Source: Nymphalis io | Taxonomy: Eukaryota > Arthropoda > Insecta > Lepidoptera > Nymphalidae | Assembly (NCBI RefSeq): GCF_905147045.1 | Contig: NC_065910.1 | Span: 310,001-374,000, forward strand | Length of the DNA: 64,000 nucleotides | Direction: 5' to 3' | Notes under the pieces: generated by a model | Told to the model about the DNA's origin: nothing | Databases searched by the model: none | Seen by the model: the letters and a program-made list of their open reading frames with translations, nothing else | Made by a program: the position numbers and the translations under genes | Part shown: positions 1 to 11,242 of the stretch, piece by piece | Numbering within the stretch: the first letter of the stretch is position 1 | Layout of the letters: every line of letters begins with the position of its first letter

Positions 1-105
1 ATTCGCCCTTCCAACCAGAACGCAACAATACTGAGTATTGCTATTTGACAGTGTTGAATATATGATGCAGGTAGTACCTACCCAGACGGGCTTGCAAAAT
101 AAAAT
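1..105 (-). repeat. Family A repeat, fragment cut by the window edge
   Basis: Matches the 5' third of family A read on the minus strand: CTACCCAGACGGGCTTGCA and the preceding AACACAACAATA-like stretch align with better copies at 7.7 and 14.7 kb. Diverged. Confidence 0.6.
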
Positions 106-1440
106 AGTTACGATAAAAAAAAACAAAGAACAGGCGTTCGTTATTTGTATAATATCTGAGTCTAGTCAAAACAAAGAAAACTCAAAAACAGACTAGGTAC
201 GATAAAAGAAGAAGACGTAAATGATTGGTGTATGATTATGGTTAATTGGTAGATTAGTCACCTGATGGTAATTGGTCACCACTACCGACCCATTATTACC
301 AGTAAGTAACATTGTATTGTAATCCGACTTACAAATAATTGAAGTTTCAAAGTTTTAAATCGATACGACAATTATTATGTATGTAAGCAAAAACAAAAGA
401 TTGGTCCAGAAATTGTGACGTACACTGTAAACACAAAGAACAAGCATAAACTTGTAACTTCTATTGTAATTACACAGTTAGTAATTCTTTTTCAAATCAT
501 CATTTAACAATATAAATCCATTAAGCTGTTATGAAACTAAACAGTTATTATTCTAGGAACTATATTACAAAGTACGAGCAAAAAATGAACCAGCCCTCCT
601 GTCACCAGTCGAGCATTAAGACGAGGATAAGGTATATTAATTAAATATTATGTAATTTTTATATAATTACCCTGCCTGAAAATCAACAAATACTATCCCC
701 ATGCTTTTTAAACATATATATTTAGATTTTAATACTTTTTGCGTTAAGCGTTACCTTTTTTACAAAATCAGTACAGTAACGTTTAAACGTCAACAAAAGT
801 GATAAATTCTCTGACACACACACATAAAATCCAAACTTAATCAAGGGGAAACAGCAAAGCTCAGTTTTATATTAAAAAAATATTAGCATGCAACCACACC
901 GCGAGCCCTGGATGTCGTCCACTCTAAATAAGGTGCGTGCGCAGTTACACCAACATGCTACTTCTTAACATGTTGATTTTATTACTTACCGAGTACTAAC
1001 TAGCTGTGACCTGACTGGAAATTAAACTAATGTAATATTTATTTAATGATATATATATATATAAAACCTCAATTTCTTATATCAATAAAATAATCAACTT
1101 TTAGATTAAATTAACGTTATTGATTAAACAAAACCAAACAAACATTACATATTCACGTATTATAATATTAATGATAATAAAAATGTCCTCTTGACCAAAT
1201 GTACGATGTACGACAGCAAATCTCAAGGATTAACTAACTGCATATGTCTGTGCGGACACAGGTGCAGTCTTTACTTCCTCCTCCTCCAGTACGATGAGAC
1301 GTTGGAGTCTACTACGTCAAAAGTTTTTAATCCTGAAACGTATATTGTGATAAGTCTGTTGTCTGGTAATAAGAATGCAGGTACATATTTTTTTTAATAT
1401 ATAAGCTAGCGCTTGACTTTTGTCACACCTGATGGAAAGT
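106..1440. other. AT-rich region without recognised features
   Basis: No gene, RNA or intact repeat seen. It holds a short AT dinucleotide run near 1050-1064 and a possible weak family A remnant near 255-305 (CACCTGATGGTAATTGGTCACC). Confidence 0.5.
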
Positions 1441-2420
1441 GCTGATATAGTCTAAGATGGAGCGCGCTTGCCTAGAAGATGCTCTAGACTTGAAGGATAT
1501 TGTAGGTGGTGGGAAAAACGGTTGGGAGGGTGTTCCAGATCTTAGCGGTGCGTATCAGAAACGAAGAAGCAAATCGTTTCGTACGCGTCTTAGATACGTC
1601 AACTACGTACGGGTGCAGATCTTTACGATGCCTCGCAGTTCTGTGGTAAAAAGGTGACGGAGATAACAAACTAAATAGTTCCTGGGCACACTCTCCAAAA
1701 TATATTCTGTAGAAACCCGACAGACAGGCGACCTTACGACGGTGTTTCAAGGTCTGGAGTTTTGCGACCAGTGTCTGGTCGCGCAATGAGCCTTCTAACA
1801 CGACAATCCACTGAATCCAAAGCTTCAAGCTGGTACTTAGCAGAGCCGTCCAATGGCTGCAGTACTCCATGCACTATCTGACTTTAGCTTGATATAAGGT
1901 CAGACGCTGTTCCGGTGTGAAGTACTGTTTGACCTTATTGAGGATACCAAGTTTTTACCAGCAGTTTTAGCTTTGGATGCATCAATGCATTGCCCATAGT
2001 TGAGTTTGGATGTTAAAGTAATTCCTAGAAGCTCAATACTGTCGGTGATGAGTACAGATACATTTCGGAAAGTCGGATTCAGGGCAAATGGACTCCTCTT
2101 GGCGGTGAACAAACACGCTTGAGTCTTGGTAGGATTAAATTAGACTTGGTTATCGTTACCCCAATCCGATACCTCTTCCAATGTCAAATTGATGCTACCA
2201 AGATTCTACCAAGGCCTCCCTGTGCTCAAGAGTTCTCCGTTACAGTGCTGTCGTCTACGTACCCAAAGATACCGATTTTCAGCAGATCGTTTATATGATC
2301 GTTTAAATAACATTAATATAAATTAAAGATAAGATACACTAAAGGCTCGGATAACACGTCTGTGGAGACAAGTACGTTATGACGGAAATCCGACCATAGA
2401 GATCAGGCTACGCACCAACT
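1441..2420 (-). mobile_element. Degraded Jockey/CR1-type LINE, reverse transcriptase C-terminal part
   Basis: Translated minus frames resemble the end of non-LTR reverse transcriptases common in Lepidoptera. The catalytic box YVDDST lies at 2261-2244. A later segment (2112-1900) reads FTAKRSPFALNPTFRNVSVL, the usual sequence after the YADD box. Then 1870-1484 reads CLSGFYRIYFGECAQELFSL and FHHRTARHR-like sequence (here FYHRTARHR). Several frame changes separate the pieces, so it is inactive. The element ends near 1440. The clade is assigned from remembered family features only. Confidence 0.75.
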
Positions 2421-2801
2421 GAGCGGGCAACGGGAGCGTAGCACTGGATGTTAGAATTTCTTGACAGAAAAACACAATAATAATTGCCTAGCTCTGATTC
2501 AAGAGATTTATTCTCTTAAATTTTTTTTTAAAAATCACTTGCAAAACAAATGTATTATTATAAATACGTAAACAGTAGCCGATTAACGTAGTGTATATAT
2601 ATTAACAAAATTCGTGCAAGGCAGATTTTAATTTTTTTTATGAGTGTGTTTATTAAGGCTTAGGAAATAGTAATCGTTAAGTATAAGTTATGTTATTTGA
2701 ACCCAAAAACTTATAAACTGCAGCCAAGAGAGCGATAATTTCTTATTTTTTCTATATTTAAGAGCTTTTTCACAATACGCTCATAATTACGTGAATCTAG
2801 T
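2421..2801. other. Unassigned AT-rich stretch
   Basis: No gene or repeat recognised between the LINE fragment and the RTE fragment. Confidence 0.4.
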
Positions 2802-2926
2802 GCATGCATCAATCAATCAATCAATCAACAGCCAATCGTTGTCCACTGCTGAACATATGCCTCTCCCAAGGTGCGCCTAAGCTCCCTGTCCTCCGCTTTC
2901 CGCATCCAGTTGGTGCCCGCATGCAT
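2802..2926 (-). mobile_element. RTE LINE, short 3'-end fragment with target-site duplication
   Basis: Same sequence as the 3' end of the RTE copies at 17.8 and 37.8 kb (ATCGTTGTCCACTGCTGAAC onward), severely 5' truncated. The (TCAA)n tail is on the left. GCATGCAT occurs on both sides, at 2802-2809 and 2919-2926; the first two bases on the right may belong to the element, so the duplication is 6-8 bp. Confidence 0.85.
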
Positions 2927-2949
2927 ATTTTTCTTATACTAATTAGTGT

Positions 2950-2993
2950 ACTCAAACGAATGTAAATCTACAATGATTTACATTCGTTTGAGT
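2950..2993. repeat. Perfect 19-bp inverted repeat with 6-nt loop
   Basis: Arms 2950-2968 and 2975-2993 (ACTCAAACGAATGTAAATC and its exact complement) around TACAAT. Not part of a recognised repeat family. Confidence 0.9.
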
Positions 2994-3120
2994 TTTGAAA
3001 TGTTAGTACAGTATCATAGTCAGGTGATTTATTTTAAAACTAGCAAAATCAACGGCTTCGCCAACATGGAATTCTGTTACATACATAATGGCTATTAGAA
3101 TTATACATATTGGTTTTGAT

Positions 3121-3493
3121 GACTCCCTCGTTGGTCTAGTGGCTTGATGTAAGGCCGCAGACCCGGATGTCCTAGGTTCAATTCCCAGGTCGGGCCAATA
3201 ATAAATTATTGGGTTTTTCGGTCAGAAAATTCTCAGTAGCAGCCCGGAGTCTGGAAGTTGGAAGGGTGGACACTCCCGTGCCTCGGAAAGCACGTAAAGC
3301 CGTTGGTCCTACGCCTGAACTCTTTCCGGTCGTGTTGGATAGCCGTCCCATTGGATTATGAGAGTTAGGAAATAGAGAGTGCACCTGTGTTTGCGCACCC
3401 ACTTGTACACTATAATATCTCCTGCTTAGATGGCTAATCTCTCTTAAGATTTGCCGCCGTGGCCGAAATCGGTCTGGAGAACATTATTATTGG
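3121..3493 (+). mobile_element. Family C tRNA-derived SINE
   Basis: A head with A-box-like TTGGTCTAGTGGC and B box GGTTCAATTCC is followed by a unique body (GGAAAGCACGTAAAGCCG, CCGCCGTGGCCGAAATCGG) and an ATTATT tail. Near full length. Other copies are at 26.4 and 37.4 kb. Confidence 0.85.
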
Positions 3494-5668
3494 TTTTGGT
3501 AACTTGCAGGCCATATTATCTTTTAAAACTGAGACTGGCTTCCAAAGTTGGTTATGTATTGTCGGTTGTTACACGATGTAAGAGATAAATAACATCTTCT
3601 ACAGCGCCTACAGTCTCTAGTCTATTACAGTCTATGGGCGATGACAACCATTTACCATCAGGGGTCACATTTACCAATCTGCCTACCAATTTTAAATAAA
3701 ATTATATTTTAATATGTATAAATGTGTACCTGATCAAAAATCACGAAAACAATACTGAACATATTTTGATGAAACTTTTTTAAAGCATCTAGTTAAACCA
3801 ATCTTTATATTGTTACACTATGACATAACAATGATAGGTACTGTTTATGGGAAGTAGATGGATATGAAACGAGACTCGCCAATGAGCTAGTGATAATTAT
3901 AATGAACACTTATGACATATAATTCTGTATTAATATTTAAATTAAAAGCACAATAATGTTTTCGTTTTGTCTATTTCCCTGTTTGAAATCAGTGATTAAA
4001 TACACTAGAATTTATGTACTACACAAGCAATGCCATGATATCACAAACATTATACATATTGAACGCTAGCGAGTTCCCGCATTGGGACGATGTCGTGTGT
4101 GGTGTCTATTACGTACGCGTGGGCAGCTGACGCGAATGTGTGTAAGCTCAGTTCTACTGCGAGTCAGAAAGAGTTAACCTTTAGTTTACAGTATGTAGCT
4201 ATGTAATAAACAAGTTATATAATATAGTTATTGAAGGCAATAACAATATTCACACAATCGACGTCAACGATGTTAAATTCACGAATCTTCTAAGCTTTCG
4301 TTTTACCACGCTCATTATAACGCAAAAGAGTAAAATATTTTGATAACAATTCTTACTATGTTAGAATAAATACCTTCCTATGACATGTCACATCTTCACA
4401 ATAGTTTTAGTTAAGATACATAAATTAGAAGCAAAAACAACGGTTCATCACTGTTTTATTATTATTTCTTGTAGTATATATTTCGTATATATATTAAAAT
4501 TTTCTGCACTCGGTAATATCTGCTAAGCATAATTGTTGACTGGCAAAGCATGCCTAGATGGCGATAAGCTCGCATCCGGTATCGTGCGATAGTCTTTGGC
4601 GAATATGATTTAATAAATTAATTAAATAAAAAGTAATAAAAATTCGATTACTCTTCAAGACGATTTACAACAAAATTGACCATTAATTACAAATTTTATT
4701 TATTTATAAAGTAATAATCTATGCTTATAAATTGCGTTGAAAAGTTTTAAAGAGATAATAAATAACTTTACGACTATAACGAATGTCTGATAATTTTTTG
4801 TATTTTTTCTTCAATTGTGTTCTCATGTAAGTGATGTAATTGTCTTTATGGGAATAAATAATCTTTAAACCTTTACTATACTTTGTTTGCGTCAATCGTC
4901 GGCGTTTATATAAAACTTATAAGCATATTTATTGTATTATTAGATGTTGTGTTATGTTATAAGATTATTTCGTATTTTTCTAAAGAAATAACTCTGTTTA
5001 TCGACAAATAAGTATTTGTTTTTTATTTACTTTCTATTGTATATAATTTGTATATGTTATAAAGTTTTCTTTTCTAACTGTATCGTTGTATTATGATTTT
5101 TTTTATATATTTCTAATAATGTTCTACGTAGTTTTGTATATAAATGGCATGCCATTGAATTCAAAACGCTGTTTAAGCTATTCGGTATCATTGGTGCCGC
5201 GGTGATCGAATCGACTCCCGCGCAGTTTTCAGCATCAGCTGTTTCAGTTACATTCCAGTTTTCAGACACACAACACGTATCCCCGTCTCGTTACATTAAC
5301 GATCGCGTTTATTATTTTATGATGTAATATTGTCCTTGTTAATAAGATATTTATATACTTTATATATTGTTATATTGAATTATTAGATTCAATTCAATTT
5401 AGTGATCACTGTAACGAATCAGCCCGTGTTGTAACGATTTGTTTTCAAAATCACTCGTCAAACGTCAAATTCTTTTGAAATAACGGATTTATAAATAACG
5501 TTAATACATATCATATAACAGTTTCAAAGAAGTGTCTTTAAAAGTGAGAAGATTTTCATTGAAACTCGAAGTCGTTTCGTATAAATAGTATATGATAGTG
5601 TCACATTCGTGTGTGATTATATAAAGACAGTCTGTTATATACGTATGTATATAGCTAATTTATTTATG
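3494..5668. other. Gene-free region with a GC-richer island near 4070-4170
   Basis: A family A remnant is likely at 3640-3705. The island around 4070-4170 stands out from the AT-rich flanks and contains TCAGTT (initiator-like) on the plus strand near 4149, without a downstream element. A second GC-richer patch lies at 5190-5275. No exon could be framed. Confidence 0.35.
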
Positions 5669-6046
5669 TTATAAAGAGTTTATTTGAATACCATAATCTG
5701 AGGAACACTCTGTTCGATATAGAAAGTTATTTTTACGTTCAATGTGTCCGCTATAAAATATTATGCTATCATCTCCGGAGGGTGAAGCAGGAATGCTTAA
5801 CGGGTTGGTACCGCGCGGAGCTAGTTTATATGATAAAGGTTGAGAGTTTATATGTTTAATCGCACTAATATCAGAAACTAATAATTCTATTTGAAAAGTT
5901 GTTTTTGCGTTAGATAGCCAAACTATTAATGATGGTATATAACACGAGTCTTTGAAGCGGAAAAGTAAATAACCATAAACGAAATTCAAGTACGTACATA
6001 ATGCAAATAATAAAGTGTATGTATAACCCAAATTCAACGCGAGCCA
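5669..6046 (-). other. Unassigned open frame, about 126 codons
   Basis: Open from a stop at about 6049 to TAA at 5669. The first residues are hydrophobic (LGYTYTLLFALCTYLNFVYG), followed by a segment with KLAPRGTNPLSIPASPSGDD. There is no ATG at the front; the first usable codon would be TTG. It could be an exon, a decayed element or chance in AT-rich DNA. No family recognised. Confidence 0.2.
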
Positions 6047-6049
6047 ACG

Positions 6050-7031
6050 CTAATATTAATATTAAATTTTATAACAATGATAATCATCTTTATACATGTC
6101 TTGTTTTCTCTAAAATTGGTACTAATGGTTTCATCGAAACATTTTTCTCATTTTTGATTTTGGTCAATGTCAACTTATAAAATGATTAATTTTGATTTTG
6201 ACATTTCCACCCCAGAACACTAATAAATACAGTTTAAATAAAAACTCTTTGATCAGTCGAACCCGAGTCGACAAATGTTACTTACCGATGTTAGTAACAT
6301 TTGAAGGTGCAATTTGAATGTTTCCATTTTGCATTCAAATATTTCTTCATATTTCCGACTAAAAGTTCAATTTCTGTCGCGTTTGATTAGTCTTCCTTGT
6401 TATTTTTATCTCACAGATAATAGAGCTAACGTCCGTTACATTATTTGTATATTTATTACAATGGCAGACATAAAATTGTTGTTAATATCGTCTGTATCTG
6501 TTATTAGTACTAAAAACTCTGTGAACTTAAAAATCAAAATCTATATTCAACCTAGAAGCATTCCGAAGCAAATACTGAGAAGAACTGGCGAAGGAAGTCA
6601 GCGACAATACTATATCTTTATCTTTTTTTATTTACAATAATAATTTATTATTATTAGGCCTGGTGATCATTTAGCTCCCAAGGCTATAAAAACGACGTTA
6701 GCGTTAACGTGATTTCTTTGTTATTTACGTAAATACATTAAGGTATCGACAGGTCCGAGTTATTTTGAACGTAGTGATTCTTCGCGTGTCTATTTTAAAA
6801 CATCTACAATTATAAAGCTGTATGTCTGGGTGTGGTTCACAAACAATGATCTGAGAGATAAAACTCTTTCGCAGTTTAAAAAAATTAAATTATATTTAAA
6901 ATTACCATCGGTTGGGAATATAATTTCTACCTCGAAGATTTGCTAAAAAAGTGGGTAGTTATAATTTTTCGGGACCCAAATTACATAGATAATAAAATAT
7001 AATCAAATTGCAATATATAAAAAATAATTGC
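6050..7031. other. AT-rich region without a recognised gene
   Basis: An open plus frame at 6314-6640 exists but reads like non-coding AT-rich DNA. Its end (AGAAGAACTGGCGAAGGAAG) resembles dispersed lepidopteran repeat sequence. Confidence 0.35.
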
Positions 7032-7363
7032 AATTTATAAAAAAGTCGAGATGGCCCAGTGGTAAGATCGCGTGAATTTTAACCGATGAACGTGGGTTCA
7101 TCGGGCAAGCACCTCTGAATTTTCATGTGCTTAATTTCTGTTTATAATTCATCTCGTGCTTTTCGGTGAAGGAAAACATCGTGAGGAAACATGCATGTGT
7201 CTAATTTCATCGAAATTCTGCCACATGTGTATTCCACCATCCCACATTGGAGCAGCGTGGTGGAATAAGCTCCAAGCCTTCTCCTCAAAAAGGGAGAGGA
7301 GGCCTTAGCCCAGCAGTGAGATATTTACAGGCTAATATTTACTTACTTTTTTAATTTATAAAA
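7032..7363 (+). mobile_element. Family B tRNA-derived SINE with 11-bp target-site duplication
   Basis: Head TCGAGATGGCCCAGTGG with a B-box-like GGGTTCATC, body with GGTGAAGGAAAACATCGTGA, and end CCTTAGCCCAGCAGTGAG. The flanking direct repeat AATTTATAAAA is at 7032-7042 and 7353-7363. Confidence 0.9.
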
Positions 7364-7480
7364 TAGAATTAAATTATTATTTATCGTAAAAATCAATAAA
7401 TGCTATACTTCATGATTTTTATCATCTGTGTATAAATTATGTATAATTTTTAATCCAAATTCACGCCTCATTTATTGCTG

Positions 7481-7784
7481 TTTTTTTTATATATTTTTTT
7501 TATAGAATAGGAAGGTGGTAAAGCATATGGGCCACCTGATGGTAAGTGGTCACCAAACGCCCTTAGACATTGGCATTGTAAGAAATGTCAACCATCGCTT
7601 ATAGCCAACGCGCCACCAACCTTGGGAACTAAGATTTTATGTCCCTTGTGCCTGTAATTACACTGGCTCACTCACCCTTCAAACTGGAACACAACAATAT
7701 CAAGTATTGCTGTTTTGCGGTGGAATATCTGATGAGTGGGTGGTACCTACCCAGACGAGCTTGCACAAAGCCCTACCACCAGTA
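7481..7784 (-). repeat. Family A repeat, near full length
   Basis: T-rich start (complement of the poly(A) tail), then TATAGAATAGGAAGGTGG, CACCTGATGGTAAGTGGTCA and TGGTACCTACCCAGACGAGC, ending CCACCAGTA. Open in the frame WVVPTQTSLHKALPPV, which is a property of the repeat, not a gene. Confidence 0.9.
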
Positions 7785-8485
7785 GATGTGTCACACTATA
7801 CGTATTTCTACTTTGTTAAAAACATTCCCTCCATAGTACCGAGCTATAAGATTTTACTTAGCTCTAACCGCTATATTTTGATGAATGAATCCAGACTTTT
7901 TATCTGCAGCGTGAACCCAAAGCTACCAAAACACAGGACACTATGAAAATACCACAAACATACTAATCGAACTATTTGAAGACGAAATAATAAATTATTT
8001 TTAAAGTTTATATATAATCACATTTCACCAAGGATCTCTAAAGTGACGATACCTTACAATTGAGTATTTCTCAGCGGGCGTCTGTTTTGTACCATTTTTG
8101 TGTATTTTGTGAAAAAATCCGTGCGAATTTGGTTTTTGGGTCATTTTTTTTTTCCTACGAGCCTCACAATTAAGAGTATCTGTATCAAAAACAGCTCAGG
8201 CGTGAGTTAATGTATGCTATTATAATATCGAATGTAATTGAAATGCACACTATTGTGATCGATATTTGAGAATGCTCTTTTCTCGATCATTTGTCACTAT
8301 AATGTATTATATATTTTTTGTGCTTATATTGTATTTGTGTGGTTAATATTAATATGAGATTGAGAGTTTTATTGATAGATATCGGCTGGAGTTTCCGCAT
8401 TTTGTTATATAAAGACATACGTACGCATTTTACTGATGTAAATATATGGGGCTTATAAAGAATTTAAACTTTAGAATGAGATGAT

Positions 8486-8786
8486 GACCGAGATGGCCCA
8501 GAGGTTAGAACGCATGATTTTAAGCGGATGATCGCGGGCTTAAATCCGGGTAAGTACCACTGAATTTCCATGTGCTTAATTTGTGTTTATAGATCATCTT
8601 GCACTCTGTGGTGAAGGAAAACATCGTGAGGCAACCTGCATGTGTCTAAATGCATTCAAATTCTACCACATTTGTAACCAGCAACCCGCATTGGAGCAGC
8701 GTGGTGAAGATAGCTCCAAACCTTCTCCTTAAAGGAAGAGGAGGACTCAGCCCAGTAGTGGGACATTCACAGGCTTTTACTTTAAT
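8486..8786 (+). mobile_element. Family B SINE
   Basis: ACCGAGATGGCCCAGAGG head through GGAGGACTCAGCCCAGTAGT end. Diverged relative to the 20.0 and 24.7 kb copies; the B box is degraded (GGCTTAAATCC). Confidence 0.85.
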
Positions 8787-9124
8787 CATATAAACTTTTA
8801 GAAGAACAAAAATACTATTGTAATCTTTTATTAGCTAAAAGCTATAAGCTAACCGGTAATCAAATGAAGTTCAACTCTATCAATAGATAAACATAATAAG
8901 ATGCTGCCAATCTTTGACCAGAATACTTGACCTTGGCAGACTGTTTTATCTTGTGTCACTGTGTAGAAGTTTTCATAGGAAATTGAGGTTATGTTCAAAC
9001 TATGCAGTAATTCAAAGCTATGCTGGGAATTGATAAGGCAAATGAATAAGAAATTAATCAAGCTTTCAGCAAGCTATCTCAAGGCAGAACGCTCTGAAGT
9101 GGTGTGCTAATTATTTTTATATTA

Positions 9125-9212
9125 AAAACTATCCCTTACATCGTCAATGCACGATACGTCAGTATTGCTGTTTAGCTTACGGACTTACACAGAGCACTAC
9201 CAACAAATAATT
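9125..9212 (-). repeat. Degraded family A fragment
   Basis: CAGTATTGCTGTTTAGC followed by CACAGAGCACTACCAAC aligns loosely with the 5' third of family A on the minus strand. Confidence 0.35.
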
Positions 9213-10284
9213 GTATTTAAGAAAGTAAATGTTTAAATATACATAAACGAACATGAGAACCCGCGTCGATTTATTAGTTAAAATAAATATAATATTCTCC
9301 GTGCATTGTTAATACTCAATCGTTTTATAATGACGAATAAATAATAGAAAGAGAAAAAACTTTTATATAAATCTTTAAAAAACATGAAATTTGAGTATAT
9401 AATTAAACTCTTACATCACTTAAGTGCAATCTCTAAAGTATTAATATTGTTACAAAGTGCTTGGAACAAAGCTAATCCTTCCCCACAGACGCCGGTGTTG
9501 ATATTTATTTTTCGGTTATTATATTTATTGTGGTTATTACAACGGCTAATAACTGCGCGTACGCATAAAGACGCCGCGGGCGGTCCGTTTGACGAGCTTT
9601 TATAAAAGCTGCGGTCTCATTGTAGTTGCTATACCAGAACGTTATACTATATCTATATCGTATCGTCTACTTTCTATTATAATATCATTTTTGAAATAAT
9701 AAAAAACATAATTTTAAATAAGATATGAAAATATTAAACCAATATAAAAATCAAATAACACTTTATTCAAGCCTCACAATCACTTTATCTTTATTTCACT
9801 ACTGTTACAAAAATTACAAAAAATAATTTAATTCTACAAATTTACTGAAATATGTAGAATCTGCTGTAAAACACTGTTGAGAAATTTAAAACAAGTATTT
9901 GATGAAAAAAATAACGTTTTAATAAAAATTTAAGCTTAAATTTAAAAATATAAATTTAATTATTTAACACATAATAAAGCCACAGACTAATTTTTTGGTA
10001 CCTTTAAAATTAGGAAGTAAATTTCAAAGGGTACTCTTAAATAATAGAATTCAATACGTTGCTAAACAACATGTATATTAATTAGTAATCAATCTTATAC
10101 TGATCAATACCCAATAATGTTTTCAAAATACACAATAACAACTATTAAGTATTTTTAAATGTCGTGACGTGGAATCAATATGTTCCAACACCTACTCACG
10201 TGTTTTAATAATTTATATGAGCTACATAATACATAATTTCTTTCTATATTTTCTTACATAATAATATAAGACGTATATATTTAG
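9213..10284. other. AT-rich region; one palindromic TATA-type motif
   Basis: Nothing gene-like except a GC-richer patch at 9540-9600 leading into GAGCTTTTATAAAAGCTGC near 9595-9613. The palindrome could be a TATA box on either strand, but no exon follows on either side. Confidence 0.3.
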
Positions 10285-10285
10285 T

Positions 10286-11242
10286 TGGTGGTAGGCCTTT
10301 TTGCAAGTCGGTCTGGGTTGGTACCACTCATTTATCATATATTATTCCACCAAACAGCTATTATTATTATTAGAACTTGGACAAGACCAAGGTCATGTTC
10401 AGTAGGCATGTCGTGCCGGGACCGATATACGTCGAGGGGAAACCTCTCGAAGTTGTTAGTGAATATACCTACCTAGGACAGATAATACAAGTCGGTAGGA
10501 ACAACTTCGAGAAGGAAGCCGATCGAAGAATTCGCTTGGAATGGGCAGCATTTGGCAACCTTCGTCAAGTCCTCAAGTCGTAGTCTATACCGCAATGTTT
10601 GAAGACGAAAGTCTTCAACCAATGCGTCTTACCTGCCATGACATACGGTGCCGAAACGTGGACACTAACTGCGGGACTAGTCCACAAATTCAAAATCGCT
10701 AAGCGTGCTATGGAGCGAGCTATGCTCGGAGTATCTTTGAAGGATAAGATCAGAAATGAGATTATCCGGAAAAGAACCGGAGTCACCGACATAGCTTGCA
10801 AAATTAGCAGGCTGAAGTGGCAGTGGGCTGGTCACGTATGTCGTAGGACCGATGGCCGTTGGAGCAGACGAGTCCTAGAGTGGAGACCGCGAATCGGCAA
10901 GCGCAGCGTAGGGCGCCCTCCAGCCAGGTGGAACGACGACCTTAAGAAGGTGGCGGGCACCAACTGGATGCGGAAGGTGGAGGACAGGGAGCTTTGGCGC
11001 ACCTTGGAGAGGCCTATGTTCAACAGTGGACAATGATTGGCTGTTGATTGATTGATTGAAACAGCTATACTTAGTATTGTTGTGTTCTAGTTTGAAGGGG
11101 AAGTGAGCTAGTAACTACAGACCCAAGGGACATAGCATGTTAGCAATATTTCATACAGTGCCAGTATATATGATTGGTTATAACCACATACCATCAGGTA
11201 GCCCACTTGCCATTCCGGCTGCCTAATTCATAAAAAAAACCC
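10286..11242 (+). repeat. Family A repeat split by an RTE insertion
   Basis: Left part 10286-10361 (GGTGGTAGGCCTTTTTGCAA onward) and right part 11059-11242 (GTATTGTTGTGTTCTAGTTT to an A-rich end). Together they form one diverged copy interrupted by the RTE fragment. Confidence 0.85.
10352..11068 (+). mobile_element. 5'-truncated RTE LINE with perfect 10-bp target-site duplication
   Basis: AAACAGCTAT occurs at 10352-10361 and 11059-11068. Between them lies the 3' part of an RTE reverse transcriptase: LDKTKVMF-type frame from about 10377, YTYLGQIIQVGRNNFEKEAD, a frame break near 10582, then 10599-11036 with MTYGAETWTL, RRVLEWRPR and NWMRK. The 3' end is GGCTGTTGATTGATTGATTG. Non-coding now. 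Confidence 0.92.

Noticed and set aside
3121..3200. tRNA gene
   Set aside because: A and B boxes are present, but no cloverleaf with paired acceptor stem; it is the head of a family C SINE.
7707..7946. Frame with WVVPTQTSLHKALPPV as a conserved protein
   Set aside because: The same frame occurs in every antisense family A copy; it is repeat sequence.
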